A stretch of 38,328 bases of DNA from Streptomyces sparsogenes (lineage in GTDB: Bacteria > Actinomycetota > Actinomycetes > Streptomycetales > Streptomycetaceae): positions 1-38,328 of the forward strand of contig NZ_MAXF01000068.1 of the NCBI RefSeq assembly GCF_001704635.1, read 5' to 3'. A program made the translations under genes and the position numbers. Position 1 is the stretch's first letter. The number at the start of each line of letters is the position of its first letter. The notes beneath the pieces are model-generated. The model was not told where the DNA came from. It did no database searches and saw only the letters and a program-made list of their open reading frames with translations. Positions 15,730-22,953 of this stretch are shown in pieces.

Positions 15730-16394
15730 GCCGCCTTACCCCCGGTGCACGCGGCGCCCGGCTCCTGGGTCTGCTTGCCCTGCACGTACTCCTTGAAGAA
15801 GTCCGCCACGCGCGGGTCGTCCGCCGAGTCGACCTTCAGCTGGAGGCCCCAGGCGTTCAGCAGGATCGGGGCGTCCTGGTCCTGGTAGGGGCTGATCATG
15901 GAGTACGGGGTCTGCTGTACGCGCTTCTCGAGCGCGGTTATGTCCTTGGCGGGCGCCTTGTCGGTGTAGGTGACCCACACGGCGCCGTGCTCCAGGGAGT
16001 GCACCGCGTTCTCCTTGGTTATCGGCTTCTTGTACACATCGCCGTTGCAGTTCTGCCAGACCTGGTTGTGGTTTCCGCCGACCGGCGGCGACATCGGGTA
16101 GTCCACCGTGCCGTTGACGTGGGTCCGGCCGAGGTTCTTCCAGGTCTTCATGCCCTTGAACTCCCCGGTCTTGACGGTGGTCATCGTCACCGCCTTGGCC
16201 TTGTCGTCCTTGTCTTTGGTGGCGTCGACGATGAAGTAGCCGCCGACGACCAGCCCGACGACGATCACCACGCAGGAGACGATCGTGATGATGCGGTAGC
16301 GGCGGTCGCGGGCCCGCTCGGCGCGGCGCAACTCCTCGATTTTCTCGCGGCGCGCGGCGGCCGCGTTCTTCGTCTTCGATCCCTTGGAAGCCAT
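15726..16394 (-). CDS. DUF3105 membrane-anchored protein
   Basis: An approximately 222-aa DUF3105 protein. The N-terminus is a basic, helical cytoplasmic segment (KNAAAARREKIEELRRAERA), then one TM helix (about 41-65, TIVSCVVIVVGLVVGGYFIV). The extracytoplasmic domain has family motifs HVNGTVDYPMSPPVGGNHN, HSLEHGAVWVTY and a Cys pair (NCNGD … AACTGG). The His residues in GGNH and EHG may be metal ligands. DUF3105 has no established function but is frequently next to DUF305, as here (4-bp overlap). ATG 16392-16394 (MASKGSK) is preferred over an in-frame upstream start lacking a ribosome site. Confidence 0.85.
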   Translation of the reverse strand: MASKGSKTKNAAAARREKIEELRRAERARDRRYRIITIVSCVVIVVGLVVGGYFIVDATKDKDDKAKAVTMTTVKTGEFKGMKTWKNLGRTHVNGTVDYPMSPPVGGNHNQVWQNCNGDVYKKPITKENAVHSLEHGAVWVTYTDKAPAKDITALEKRVQQTPYSMISPYQDQDAPILLNAWGLQLKVDSADDPRVADFFKEYVQGKQTQEPGAACTGGKAA

Positions 16395-16454
16395 GGCTTG
16401 TCCTTGTCCTTGCACTGGAGGAATGAGGTTGTGCGGAGTGCGGATACCGAGGGC

Positions 16455-16982
16455 CTAGGTGCGAAGCACTTGGAGCTGATGGAGGTCGAGGGCCCGGACG
16501 GCGTGGTCGGGCGGGGCCCGGGTGGCGTCCGTGTCGTACGGGCGGTCGCGCGGCGGCAGCCCGGTGAGCGCGGGGGGTGCGACGGGGGCGGGCACCAGGG
16601 CCTGGGCCGCCCCCTGGGGGCCGGCCACGCAGTTGTCGCCCGCGTTGCCGGTGTCGTTCGCCCCGGTCACATACCGGACGGGGGCGGGGTCGGGGCACCT
16701 CGGCCCGGCGAGCGTGGCGGCGCGGGCCGCCTCGGCGGCCCGCTCGGCCGCCGTCGGGGGCGCCGCGGCCGGTGTGGCCTCTTCGGGGCCGGCCCGCCAG
16801 CGCGCCGCGGCGGAGATGTGCTCCGTGGCCGGGTGGAGGAACGCGGGCGTCAGCCAGAGCGCGACGGCGAGCAGCGGGACGGCGTACCGGAGCACCGAGA
16901 GCACGGTGGCTCGCACCGTGCCGCCCGGTATTCGGTCCGCTGTGCGGCCCGCCGGGCGGTCCGCGTCGCGCTGTCTACTCAT
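16455..16982 (-). CDS. Hypothetical single-pass membrane protein with LQVLRT tail
   Basis: An approximately 175-aa protein without a recognised domain. There is one TM helix near the N-terminus (about 23-45, VLSVLRYAVPLLAVALWL). An Ala/Pro-rich extracytoplasmic region follows, with two Cys (GPRCPDP, GDNCVAG) that could form a disulfide. The C-terminal end reads ALDLHQLQVLRT. That tail matches the end of the DUF6153-like protein at 17862-18299 (LAELQLLRI), suggesting a shared sorting or interaction signal. It lies 60 bp upstream of the DUF3105 gene on the same strand and may head a three-gene operon. Confidence 0.65.
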   Translation of the reverse strand: MSRQRDADRPAGRTADRIPGGTVRATVLSVLRYAVPLLAVALWLTPAFLHPATEHISAAARWRAGPEEATPAAAPPTAAERAAEAARAATLAGPRCPDPAPVRYVTGANDTGNAGDNCVAGPQGAAQALVPAPVAPPALTGLPPRDRPYDTDATRAPPDHAVRALDLHQLQVLRT

Positions 16983-16990
16983 CGCGCCAG

Positions 16991-16996
16991 ATCGTA
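16991..16996 (-). promoter_or_regulatory. Candidate -10 element giving a leaderless transcript
   Basis: On the minus strand TACGAT (complement of 16991-16996) ends 8 nt before ATG 16982. A start 6-9 nt downstream would place the first base at or next to the ATG, so the gene would be leaderless, and no ribosome site is visible. The -35 match is weak. Confidence 0.35.
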
Positions 16997-17021
16997 ACCA
17001 CTGGGCCTGCCGTGGCTGAAT

Positions 17022-17057
17022 GGGCAAGGGCCCGGCGGGGTGCCGAGGCCCTTGCCC
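17022..17057. terminator. Hairpin terminator after second DUF305 gene
   Basis: GGGCAAGGGCC (17022-17032) and its perfect complement GGCCCTTGCCC (17047-17057) enclose a 14-nt loop, 20 bp beyond the minus-strand DUF305 stop. It separates that gene from the next minus-strand unit. Confidence 0.75.
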
Positions 17058-17076
17058 CTCGCTCACGAACCGCCGG

Positions 17077-17775
17077 TCAGCCCTGGTCGCTCCCCTTGCC
17101 GGACCCGTGGCCGGTCCCGTGGCCGGTCTCGTGGCCGGTCTCGTCGCCGGCCTCCTTGCCGAGGAGCTTGTTCATCTGGGTGATCTCCTCGTTCTGGGTC
17201 TTGATGATGGCGTCGGCCATCGTCTTGGCCGGGCCGTACGCGCCGCTCTTCTTCTCGGTGCGGGCCATCTCCACCGCGCCCTTGTGGTGCTCGACCATCA
17301 TCTTCAGGAACGCGGTGTCGAAGTCCGCGCCGGACGCCTTCTCGAGCCGGTCCATCTCCTTGGAGCCCATCATCCCGGGCATGGTGTCGTGCTCGGAGTG
17401 GTCCATGCCGGGCATCGGCTCCGGGACGTCCTCGCCCCAGGCCCTGAGCCACCCGGACATCGTGCGGATCTCGGGGTCCTGGGCCTTCTTGATGCCGGCC
17501 GCGAGCTTCTTGACCTGGGCGGAGGAGGCCCGGGTGGCGGCCAGGTCGGCCATCTCCACGGCCTGGCGGTGGTGGGGGATCATGCCCTGCGCGAAGTCCA
17601 CGTCGGCGTCGTTGTGCTTGCCGGGCGAGGCGGTCGCGCTGGTGGTGGCCTTGTCGGAGGTGCGGCCGGAGCCGGCGCTGTCGCCGTCGTCGCCGCCGCA
17701 GGCGGTGAGGGTCAGGGACAGCGCTGCCGTGGCGGCCGCCGCGAGCAGCGCCGTACGGCGGTTGAGGGAACGCAT
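17077..17775 (-). CDS. DUF305 lipoprotein with His-rich C-terminal tail
   Basis: A 232-aa DUF305 protein carrying a lipoprotein signal peptide: MRSLNRRTALLAAAATAALS followed by lipobox LTAC, with Cys26 as the lipidated residue. The mature part has both DUF305 motifs, GMIPHHRQAVEMADL and MMVEHHKGAVEMA. A Met/His-rich centre follows (PMPGMDHSEHDTMPGMMG), and the tail contains TGHETGHGTGHGSG, encoded by 12-bp near-repeats. The density of His/Met strongly suggests metal (copper or similar) binding at the outer face of the membrane. GAGGAGT-type sequence precedes ATG 17773-17775. It is transcribed alone, between a terminator and the DUF6153-like gene. Confidence 0.88.
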   Translation of the reverse strand: MRSLNRRTALLAAAATAALSLTLTACGGDDGDSAGSGRTSDKATTSATASPGKHNDADVDFAQGMIPHHRQAVEMADLAATRASSAQVKKLAAGIKKAQDPEIRTMSGWLRAWGEDVPEPMPGMDHSEHDTMPGMMGSKEMDRLEKASGADFDTAFLKMMVEHHKGAVEMARTEKKSGAYGPAKTMADAIIKTQNEEITQMNKLLGKEAGDETGHETGHGTGHGSGKGSDQG

Positions 17776-17798
17776 GAGGAAACTCCTGAGGAACTTTC

Positions 17799-17825
17799 CG
17801 GATTGATCGGATTGATCGGATTGAT
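17799..17825. repeat. Three perfect tandem 9-mers upstream of DUF305 lipoprotein gene
   Basis: CGGATTGAT occurs three times head to tail (17799-17807, 17808-17816, 17817-17825), 24-50 bp upstream of the ATG on the minus strand. It is the most AT-rich sequence nearby and lies in the leader or promoter, so it may be a regulator-binding array or a slippage-prone leader. Confidence 0.7.
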
Positions 17826-17861
17826 TCGGGACATACCGCAGTCAGAGGTGTGGGCGGTGTC

Positions 17862-18299
17862 CTATATCCGCAGGAGTTGGAGTTCGGCCAGGGTGGGCGG
17901 CGCGCGCCCGTCGGCCGGGGACGGGGGTGGGCCGGACCGGGTCGCCGCCAGGGCGTGGTCGCATACGGCCACGGGGGCCGCCGGGGGCGCGGACAGCGAG
18001 GGTCCCCCGCCCAGGGCGGGGGAGGCGCAGGACGGATCGGCGTGGTGCAGATGCGAGCCGCCGCACGCGCCGTCCCCGTGGCAGCCGCCGTGGGCGACGG
18101 CGGCCGTGGCCGCCGGGGTCGCCGTGGCCGCCGGGGTCATCGTCCCCATCGCGGTGGGGCGCTCGTGCGCCCGGGACGTCAGGGCGCCGGAGGGGCCGAG
18201 GGCGTGCATGCCCAGCAGCCCGGCCAGGAGCCCGAGCACGAGCAGCGCGCGCCACCGCCGCGCGGGCGGTGACGGGCGGTTCTGCTCGGGGGTCGGCAC
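17862..18299 (-). CDS. DUF6153-like small membrane protein
   Basis: An approximately 145-aa protein starting at GTG 18297-18299. One TM helix (about 14-33, RALLVLGLLAGLLGMHALG) is followed by a His/Cys-rich segment (GGCHGDGACGGSHLHHADPS). The C-terminus is PPTLAELQLLRI. This is the layout I associate with the Streptomyces DUF6153 family; no function is known. The His/Cys cluster and the position between a DUF305 lipoprotein and an ArsR/CDF pair suggest a role in metal handling at the cell surface. It lies 26 bp downstream of arsR on the same strand and could be cotranscribed with it. Confidence 0.72.
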   Translation of the reverse strand: MPTPEQNRPSPPARRWRALLVLGLLAGLLGMHALGPSGALTSRAHERPTAMGTMTPAATATPAATAAVAHGGCHGDGACGGSHLHHADPSCASPALGGGPSLSAPPAAPVAVCDHALAATRSGPPPSPADGRAPPTLAELQLLRI

Positions 18300-18325
18300 G
18301 GGCCCATGCTACGAGGGCGGGCGGG

Positions 18326-18685
18326 TCAGCCGTGGTGGGGGATGCCGGACAGCTCGTGGTCCGCGTGGTCCAGGGCCTCGGCGACGAGGCGGGCGAGGTG
18401 CCCGTCCTGCAGCGTGTAGACGACGCGGCGACCGTCCTTGCGGGAGGTGACCAGCCCGGCCAGGCGCAGCTTGGCGAGGTGCTGGCTGACGGCCGGCCGG
18501 GCGGCGCCGCAGGCGGCGGTCAGGGTGGTCACATCGGCCTCGCCCCCGCTCAGGGTGTGCAGCAGGGCCAGCCGGGTGCGGTCGGCGAGCAGCCCCAGCA
18601 CCTCGGCGGCGCGGGCCAGCTGCTCGCTGCTGGGCTCTCGCGGGTGCGAAGCGTGTGCAGTTGATAGGTGCAAGCGTGCGCTCAT
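18326..18685 (-). CDS. ArsR/SmtB-family zinc-type metalloregulator
   Basis: A 119-aa winged-helix repressor of the ArsR/SmtB family. The recognition region is AARPAVSQHLAKLRLAGLV and the wing is SRKDGRRVVYTL. The C-terminal helix carries D94-x-H96-x10-H107-x2-H110, exactly the alpha5 metal-site spacing of the zinc/cobalt sensors CzrA and SmtB. The Cys motif of arsenic or cadmium sensors is absent. Metal binding in such proteins releases DNA. It is divergent from a CDF exporter whose start is 66 bp away, a classic sensor/exporter pair. ATG 18685 is close to a candidate -10 (CATTAT), so the mRNA may be leaderless. Confidence 0.9.
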   Translation of the reverse strand: MSARLHLSTAHASHPREPSSEQLARAAEVLGLLADRTRLALLHTLSGGEADVTTLTAACGAARPAVSQHLAKLRLAGLVTSRKDGRRVVYTLQDGHLARLVAEALDHADHELSGIPHHG

Positions 18686-18721
18686 ACGCACATAATGAGG
18701 GGTGGGCGGCACCCGCGTCCA
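18676..18721. promoter_or_regulatory. ArsR/CDF divergent control region
   Basis: On the minus strand, TGGACG (complement of 18716-18721) and CATTAT (complement of 18692-18697) are spaced by 18 bp, 6 bp before the ArsR ATG. Overlapping them are two inverted repeats: GTGCG/CGCAC (18676-18680 and 18687-18691) and CTCAT/ATGAG (18681-18685 and 18695-18699). Either could be the ArsR operator. The fit to the 12-2-12 SmtB-type site is only partial. Confidence 0.45.
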
Positions 18722-18751
18722 GGCAGATGCCCTTCCCGGAAGGACCCCGCA

Positions 18752-19837
18752 GTGACCGCACATCACCACCAACACCCTCACCAGGGCCACGATCACCCTC
18801 ACAACCACACCGGCCACGAGGGCCACCCCCACGGCCGTACGAGCGCCTGGGCGCACATGCGTCACCAGGCGGCGCATGTGCTCCGCCCCCACTCGCACGA
18901 GACCGCCGACCGCACCGACCGCGCCCTGGAGTCCTCCGCGCGGGGCATGCGCGCGCTGTGGACCTCGTTCGCCGTGCTCGGGGCTACGGCCCTGGCGCAG
19001 GCCGTCGTCGTGGTGGCCTCCGGGTCGGTCGCGCTGCTGGGCGACACCGTCCACAACGCCGCCGACGCGCTGACCGCCGTGCCGCTGGGCATCGCCTTCG
19101 TTCTCGGCCGCCGCGCCGCCACCCGCCGCTTCACCTACGGCTACGGCCGGGCCGAGGACCTGGCCGGCCTCGCGATCGTGCTCACCATCACCGCCTCCGC
19201 CGCCTTCGCCGCCTGGACGGCGGTCGACCGGCTGCTGGGCCCCCGGGCCGTCGACCATCTGCCCGCCGTCGCCGCCGCCGCCGTGGTCGGCTTCCTCGGC
19301 AACGAATGGGTGGCCCGCTACCGCATCCGCGTCGGCCGCGACATCGGCTCGGCCGCCCTCGTCGCGGACGGCCTGCACGCCCGTACCGACGCCCTCACCT
19401 CGCTCGCCGTCCTCCTGAGCGCGGGCGGCTCGGCGCTCGGCTGGCGGCTCGCCGACCCGCTGGTGGGCCTGGCCATCACGGCCGCGATCCTGCTCGTCCT
19501 GCGCGACGCGGCCCGCGAGGTCTTCCGCCGGGTCATGGACGCCGTCGACCCGTCCCTGGTGGACGCCGCCGAACAGGCCCTGCTGGCCGTCCCGGGCGTG
19601 CGGGGCGTCGGGGAGCTGCGGCTGCGCTGGATCGGCCACCGGCTGCGGGCGGAGGTGGCGGTGCTGGTCGGCGGGGAGCTGACCGTACGGGAGGCCCACC
19701 AGGTGGCCGTGGACGCCGAACACGCCCTGCTGCACGCGGTGCCCCGGCTCACCGCCGCCCTCATCCACGCCGACCCGCCCCCGCTCCCGGGCACCGCCGA
19801 CCCCCACGCCCGGCTGGCCCACCACGCCACGGCCTGA
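18752..19837 (+). CDS. Cation diffusion facilitator (Zn/Co-type exporter)
   Basis: A 361-aa CDF antiporter that exports divalent metal from the cytoplasm in exchange for protons. The start is GTG 18752 with GGAAGGA upstream. The N-terminus (about 3-50) is a long His-rich cytoplasmic segment (HHHQHPHQGHDHPHNH). About six TM helices follow. The metal site is formed by H101-x3-D105 in TM2 (DTVHNAADAL) and the matching HARTD motif in TM5. The His/Asp geometry is that of zinc-preferring CDFs. The C-terminal cytoplasmic domain is ferredoxin-like (LLAVPGVRGVGELRLRW). It is divergent from the ArsR repressor, which carries a zinc-type sensor site, so zinc or cobalt is the likely substrate. Confidence 0.92.
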   Translation: MTAHHHQHPHQGHDHPHNHTGHEGHPHGRTSAWAHMRHQAAHVLRPHSHETADRTDRALESSARGMRALWTSFAVLGATALAQAVVVVASGSVALLGDTVHNAADALTAVPLGIAFVLGRRAATRRFTYGYGRAEDLAGLAIVLTITASAAFAAWTAVDRLLGPRAVDHLPAVAAAAVVGFLGNEWVARYRIRVGRDIGSAALVADGLHARTDALTSLAVLLSAGGSALGWRLADPLVGLAITAAILLVLRDAAREVFRRVMDAVDPSLVDAAEQALLAVPGVRGVGELRLRWIGHRLRAEVAVLVGGELTVREAHQVAVDAEHALLHAVPRLTAALIHADPPPLPGTADPHARLAHHATA

Positions 19838-19839
19838 CC

Positions 19840-19868
19840 GGCGGGGTGTGAGCCACGTCACATCCGCC
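19840..19868. terminator. Hairpin after CDF gene
   Basis: GGCGG (19840-19844) and TGTGA (19847-19851) pair with TCACA (19858-19862) and CCGCC (19864-19868) with a small asymmetric bulge and a 6-nt loop. It lies 3 bp past the stop. Confidence 0.5.
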
Positions 19869-19878
19869 CCGTGTCACA
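19857..19878 (+). promoter_or_regulatory. GTCACA direct repeat, possible ECF-type -35 element
   Basis: GTCACA occurs at 19857-19862 and 19873-19878, the second as TGTCACA, which is the -35 sequence reported for ECF41 promoters. A CGTC at 19907-19910 follows, but with 28 bp between instead of the expected 16 or so. Autoregulation by the downstream ECF41 factor is therefore only a suggestion. Confidence 0.3.
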
Positions 19879-19944
19879 GCTGGCCGGGCAGCTTCCATCT
19901 GCTGGTCGTCAACGGCACGTGGACCGGCACGGAAGGGCGGAACG

Positions 19945-21159
19945 ATGAGCGCACAGCAGGAGACGCGGGGAACCGGCACGGCGGGCGCGCACCACGTGGT
20001 GATCCTGGGAGCGGGATACGCGGGCATGTCGGCGGCCGTCCAGCTCGCGGCGCGCGCCAAGCGGCGCGGCGGCGTGGAGGTGACGGTGGTGAACGCGCGG
20101 GAGCGGTTCACCGAGCGGATGCGGCTGCACATGACGGCGACGGGGCAGCGGCTCGCCGAGCTGAGCGTCCCGGAGCTGCTGGAAGGCACGGGGGCGCGGT
20201 TTGTGCGCGGCTGGGTGACGGCGGTGGACGCGGAGGCGCGGACCGTGCGGATCGACGACGACCGGGTGCTGCGCTACGACACGCTGGTGTACGGGCTGGG
20301 CAGCGTGGCGGACACGGCGGCGGTGCCGGGGGCCGAGGACCACGCGTACACGCTGGACAGCGCGCAGGACGCGGAGGTGCTGGCCGGCCGGCTGGCGCGG
20401 CTCGGCGGCGGCACGGTGGTGGTCGGCGGCAGCGGGCTGACCGGGGTGGAGGCGGCGGCGGAGATCGCCGAGCGCCATCCGGAGCTGGACGTGGTGCTGC
20501 TGGGCCGCGAGGAGCCGGGGGCGGCCATGAACGCGAAGGCCGGGGCGTATCTGCGGGCCGCGCTCGAGCGCCTGGGGGTCGCGGTGCGCGGCGGGGTGGA
20601 GGTGGTCAAGGTGCAGCCGGACGCGGTGGAGCTGGCGGGCGGGGAGAGCGTGGCGGCCGATGTGGTGGTGTGGGCCGGCGCCACCCGGGTGTCGCCGCTG
20701 GCGGCCGCCGCCGGGCTGGAGGTGGACGGGCGCGGCCGGATCGTCACCGATGCCGCGCTGCGGTCGGTGTCGCATCCTCAGGTGTACGCGGTGGGCGACG
20801 CGGCGGCGATCCGGCAGGGCTATGGCGTGGTGCACGGCACCTGCCAGGGCGGCATGCCGACCGGGGTGCACGCGGCGCTGTCGATCCTCCGTGAGCTGCG
20901 GGGCAGGCGGCCCAAGCCGTTCCGCTTCGGCTACTACCACACGCCGGTGAGCCTGGGCCGGGACGACGCGGTGGTGCAGTTCACCCACCCCGACGACAGC
21001 CCCCGGCGGATGTGTCTGACCGGCCGCCTGGCGGCCCGGTATAAGGAGACGGTGACCGCTTCGCCCTGGCCGACGTACGGCCGTATGAAGAAGATGCCCG
21101 TCTCGGGCGCGTTCTGGCCGCGCGGCGGTCGCTTCACCCGGGTCCGGGGGGCGCGGTGA
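19945..21159 (+). CDS. NDH-2-like FAD-dependent NAD(P)H oxidoreductase
   Basis: A 404-aa two-dinucleotide-binding flavoprotein of the type II NADH dehydrogenase / AIF-like family. The FAD motif is VVILGAGYAGMSAA (about 18-31) and the NAD(P)H motif is VVVGGSGLTGVEAAAE (about 156-171). The second FAD contact is VYAVGDAAAI near residue 280. The C-terminal tail is basic (SPWPTYGRMKKMPVSGAFWP) and may contact membrane or substrate; no TM helix is seen. It is translationally coupled (GTGA) to an ECF41 sigma factor, so it is the likely member of that factor's regulon. ECF41 loci usually encode carboxymuconolactone decarboxylases, oxidoreductases or epimerases, and this fits the oxidoreductase class. 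The electron acceptor is unknown. Confidence 0.87.
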   Translation: MSAQQETRGTGTAGAHHVVILGAGYAGMSAAVQLAARAKRRGGVEVTVVNARERFTERMRLHMTATGQRLAELSVPELLEGTGARFVRGWVTAVDAEARTVRIDDDRVLRYDTLVYGLGSVADTAAVPGAEDHAYTLDSAQDAEVLAGRLARLGGGTVVVGGSGLTGVEAAAEIAERHPELDVVLLGREEPGAAMNAKAGAYLRAALERLGVAVRGGVEVVKVQPDAVELAGGESVAADVVVWAGATRVSPLAAAAGLEVDGRGRIVTDAALRSVSHPQVYAVGDAAAIRQGYGVVHGTCQGGMPTGVHAALSILRELRGRRPKPFRFGYYHTPVSLGRDDAVVQFTHPDDSPRRMCLTGRLAARYKETVTASPWPTYGRMKKMPVSGAFWPRGGRFTRVRGAR

Positions 21160-22085
21160 CCATCCCCTCCACCGACCGAGACCAGCAGGTCTTCCACGAG
21201 TACCGCACGCTGCTGTTCTCGGTGGCGTACCGGGTCCTCGGCACGGCGGCCGACGCCGAGGACGCGGTCCAGGACGCCTGGATCAAATGGTCGGCCGCCG
21301 ACCGCGCGCAGGTGGCCGACCCCAAGGCGTATCTGACCCGGATCGTGTCGAATCTGGCGCTGGAGCGGCTGCGTTCGACCCGGCACAAGCGGGAGACGTA
21401 TGTGGGGCCGTGGCTTCCGGAGCCCATTCTCACCACTGCCGACACCGCCGACACCGCCGAGACCGTGGTGGGCGCCGAGTCGGTGTCGATGGCCATGCTG
21501 GTGGTGCTGGAGACGCTGAGTCCGCTGGAGCGCGCGGTGTTCGTGCTGAAGGAGGTGTTCGCCTTCAGCCATGCCGAGATCGCGGAGGCGGTGGAGCGTT
21601 CCGAGGCCGCGGTGCGGCAGGCCGCGCACCGGGCGCGGGAGCATGTACGGGCCCGGCGGCCGAGGTTCACCGCGGACCGGTCGCGGCAGCGGGAGGTCAC
21701 CGAGCGGTTCTTCGCCGCCGCGACCGGGGGTGATGTCAACGCCCTGATGGAGCTGTTGTCCCCGGACGTCACCTTGTGGACCGACGGCGGCGGCAAGGTA
21801 CGCCAGGCCCTGAAGCCGGTCGTGGGCGCGGCCACGGTGGCCGCCTGGTTCGCGGCCATCGGCACCGTCTCCTACCAGGGCATCGAGCCCGCCGACATGA
21901 ACGCCGAACTCGCCCGGATCAACGGCGGGCCGGGCGTGGTGTTCAGCGGGGCGGGCCGGGTGATCGCCACGGTCACCTTCGACTTCGACGGCGAGGGCCG
22001 TATCACCGCCATCCACAACGTGGCCAACCCGGACAAGCTCCGGGCCGTCGCCGGCGGCACCGCTCACGACATCGGGACGGCGTGA
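21156..22085 (+). CDS. ECF41-family RNA polymerase sigma factor with SnoaL-like C-terminal domain
   Basis: A 309-aa sigma factor (SigJ-like). Region 2 is at about 10-75 (LLFSVAYRVLGTAADAEDAV, DAWIKWSAADR) and region 4 at about 110-165 (SPLERAVFVLKEVFAF, HAEIAEAVERSEAAVRQAA). The extra C-terminal domain (about 180-300) is NTF2/SnoaL-like and carries both signature motifs of the ECF41 group, DGGGKV and NPDKL. In this group that domain replaces a separate anti-sigma factor and modulates activity. The start GTG overlaps the stop of the oxidoreductase gene. An Asp-Thr-Ala repeat (TADTADTAET) links the sigma regions. The signal is unknown. Confidence 0.93.
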   Translation: MTIPSTDRDQQVFHEYRTLLFSVAYRVLGTAADAEDAVQDAWIKWSAADRAQVADPKAYLTRIVSNLALERLRSTRHKRETYVGPWLPEPILTTADTADTAETVVGAESVSMAMLVVLETLSPLERAVFVLKEVFAFSHAEIAEAVERSEAAVRQAAHRAREHVRARRPRFTADRSRQREVTERFFAAATGGDVNALMELLSPDVTLWTDGGGKVRQALKPVVGAATVAAWFAAIGTVSYQGIEPADMNAELARINGGPGVVFSGAGRVIATVTFDFDGEGRITAIHNVANPDKLRAVAGGTAHDIGTA

Positions 22086-22132
22086 GCCCCGTGCCGCCGG
22101 GCCGGCGGAGCAGCCGGTGGCTCGGGCGGTGG

Positions 22133-22204
22133 CTCAGCCGGTGACGAGGACTCAGCCGCTGACGAGGGCTCAGCCGGTGACGGTGACTCAGCCGGTGACG
22201 AGGG
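22133..22204. repeat. Four tandem 18-bp repeats at the 3' end of the O-methyltransferase gene
   Basis: Unit CTCAGCCGGTGACGAGGG, copies at 22133, 22151, 22169 and 22187, with one to three differences each. The rightmost copy contains the last codons and stop (22188-22190) of the minus-strand O-methyltransferase. The other three copies lie beyond the stop, toward the convergent sigma-factor gene. It looks like expansion of the gene's own terminal 18 bp. Confidence 0.8.
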
Positions 22205-22856
22205 CGAGGGTGAAGCCGTCGTAGCCCTTGGCGCCGACGGTCTGGAGGGTGGTGGCGGTCAGCCGGGGGTGGTCGGCGATGAGTTCGGTGAAGCGGCGCA
22301 CGCCCTGGACGCGGGGGTCGTCGTCGGCCGGGTCGGTGACGGCGCCGTCGCGGACGACGTTGTCGCCGACGATCACGCTGCCGGGCCGGGTGAGCCGGAC
22401 GGCCCACTCCAGGTACTCGGGGTTGGAGGGCTTGTCCGCGTCGATGAAGACCAGGTCGAACGGGCCCGCCCCCTCGTCCGCGAGCACCGGCAGCGAGTCC
22501 CGGGCCTTGCCGACGCGGAGGTCCACGACGCGCTCCAGCCCGGCGCGGGCGATGTTGGCGGTGGCGACGGCGGCGCAGCGCGGGTCGCTCTCCAGGGTGA
22601 CCAGGCGGCCGTCCTCCGGCAGGGCCCGGGCGAGCCAGATGGTGCTGTAGCCGCCGAGGGTGCCGATCTCCAGGATGGTGCGGGCGCCCCGGATCCTGGC
22701 GAGCAGGTGCAGCAGCTTGCCCTGGTTGGGGGCGACCTGGTGGGCCGGCAGCCCGGCCGCCTCGCTGTCGGCGGCGGCCGCGAGCAGCGCGCCGTCCTCC
22801 TCCACGAGCAGACCGTTGAAGTAGTCGTCGACGGCGGTCCAGGTCTGCTGGGGCAT
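22188..22856 (-). CDS. O-methyltransferase, caffeoyl-CoA/catechol type
   Basis: An approximately 222-aa class I SAM-dependent methyltransferase of the methyltransferase-3 (CCoAOMT-like) family, which uses a divalent metal to methylate catechol-type hydroxyls. Motif I is ILEIGTLGGYSTIWLARALP. The metal-ligand motifs are FDLVFIDADKPSNPEYLEW and GSVIVGDNVVRDG. ATG 22854-22856 (MPQQTW) is preferred over the upstream in-frame ATG at 22880, because AAAGGGAA lies about 8 bases before it. It is divergent from the HxlR-peroxiredoxin gene with a palindrome between, so that regulator probably controls it. A role in quinone/catechol detoxification would fit but is inference. Confidence 0.88.
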   Translation of the reverse strand: MPQQTWTAVDDYFNGLLVEEDGALLAAAADSEAAGLPAHQVAPNQGKLLHLLARIRGARTILEIGTLGGYSTIWLARALPEDGRLVTLESDPRCAAVATANIARAGLERVVDLRVGKARDSLPVLADEGAGPFDLVFIDADKPSNPEYLEWAVRLTRPGSVIVGDNVVRDGAVTDPADDDPRVQGVRRFTELIADHPRLTATTLQTVGAKGYDGFTLALVTG

Positions 22857-22883
22857 AGTGGGTTCCCTTTCGATACTCACCGA

Positions 22884-22898
22884 GTTCCGAAACGGAAC
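22884..22898. promoter_or_regulatory. Palindromic operator between O-methyltransferase and HxlR-type regulator
   Basis: GTTCCG-AAA-CGGAAC is a perfect 15-bp palindrome, immediately followed by TACTAT (22900-22905), a good -10 for the regulator gene. A further GTTCC half-site occurs at 22862-22866. Occupancy would block the rightward promoter and probably the leftward one as well, consistent with autorepression and coregulation. Confidence 0.6.
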
Positions 22899-22953
22899 CT
22901 ACTATGGGCGTCCGACGGCCTGTCAACGGGTGCCGGGAGGGAGCGCGAGGACG

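Noticed and set aside
19872..19910. TGTCACA...CGTC as a complete ECF41 promoter
   Set aside because: The spacer is 28 bp instead of about 16, so only the upstream half is reported.
11054..22882. The 12-mer CGATACTCACCG occurs both in the long hairpin (11054-11065) and before the O-methyltransferase (22871-22882)
   Set aside because: A single shared 12-mer is expected by chance in 38 kb searched on both strands, and the second site lacks the palindrome.
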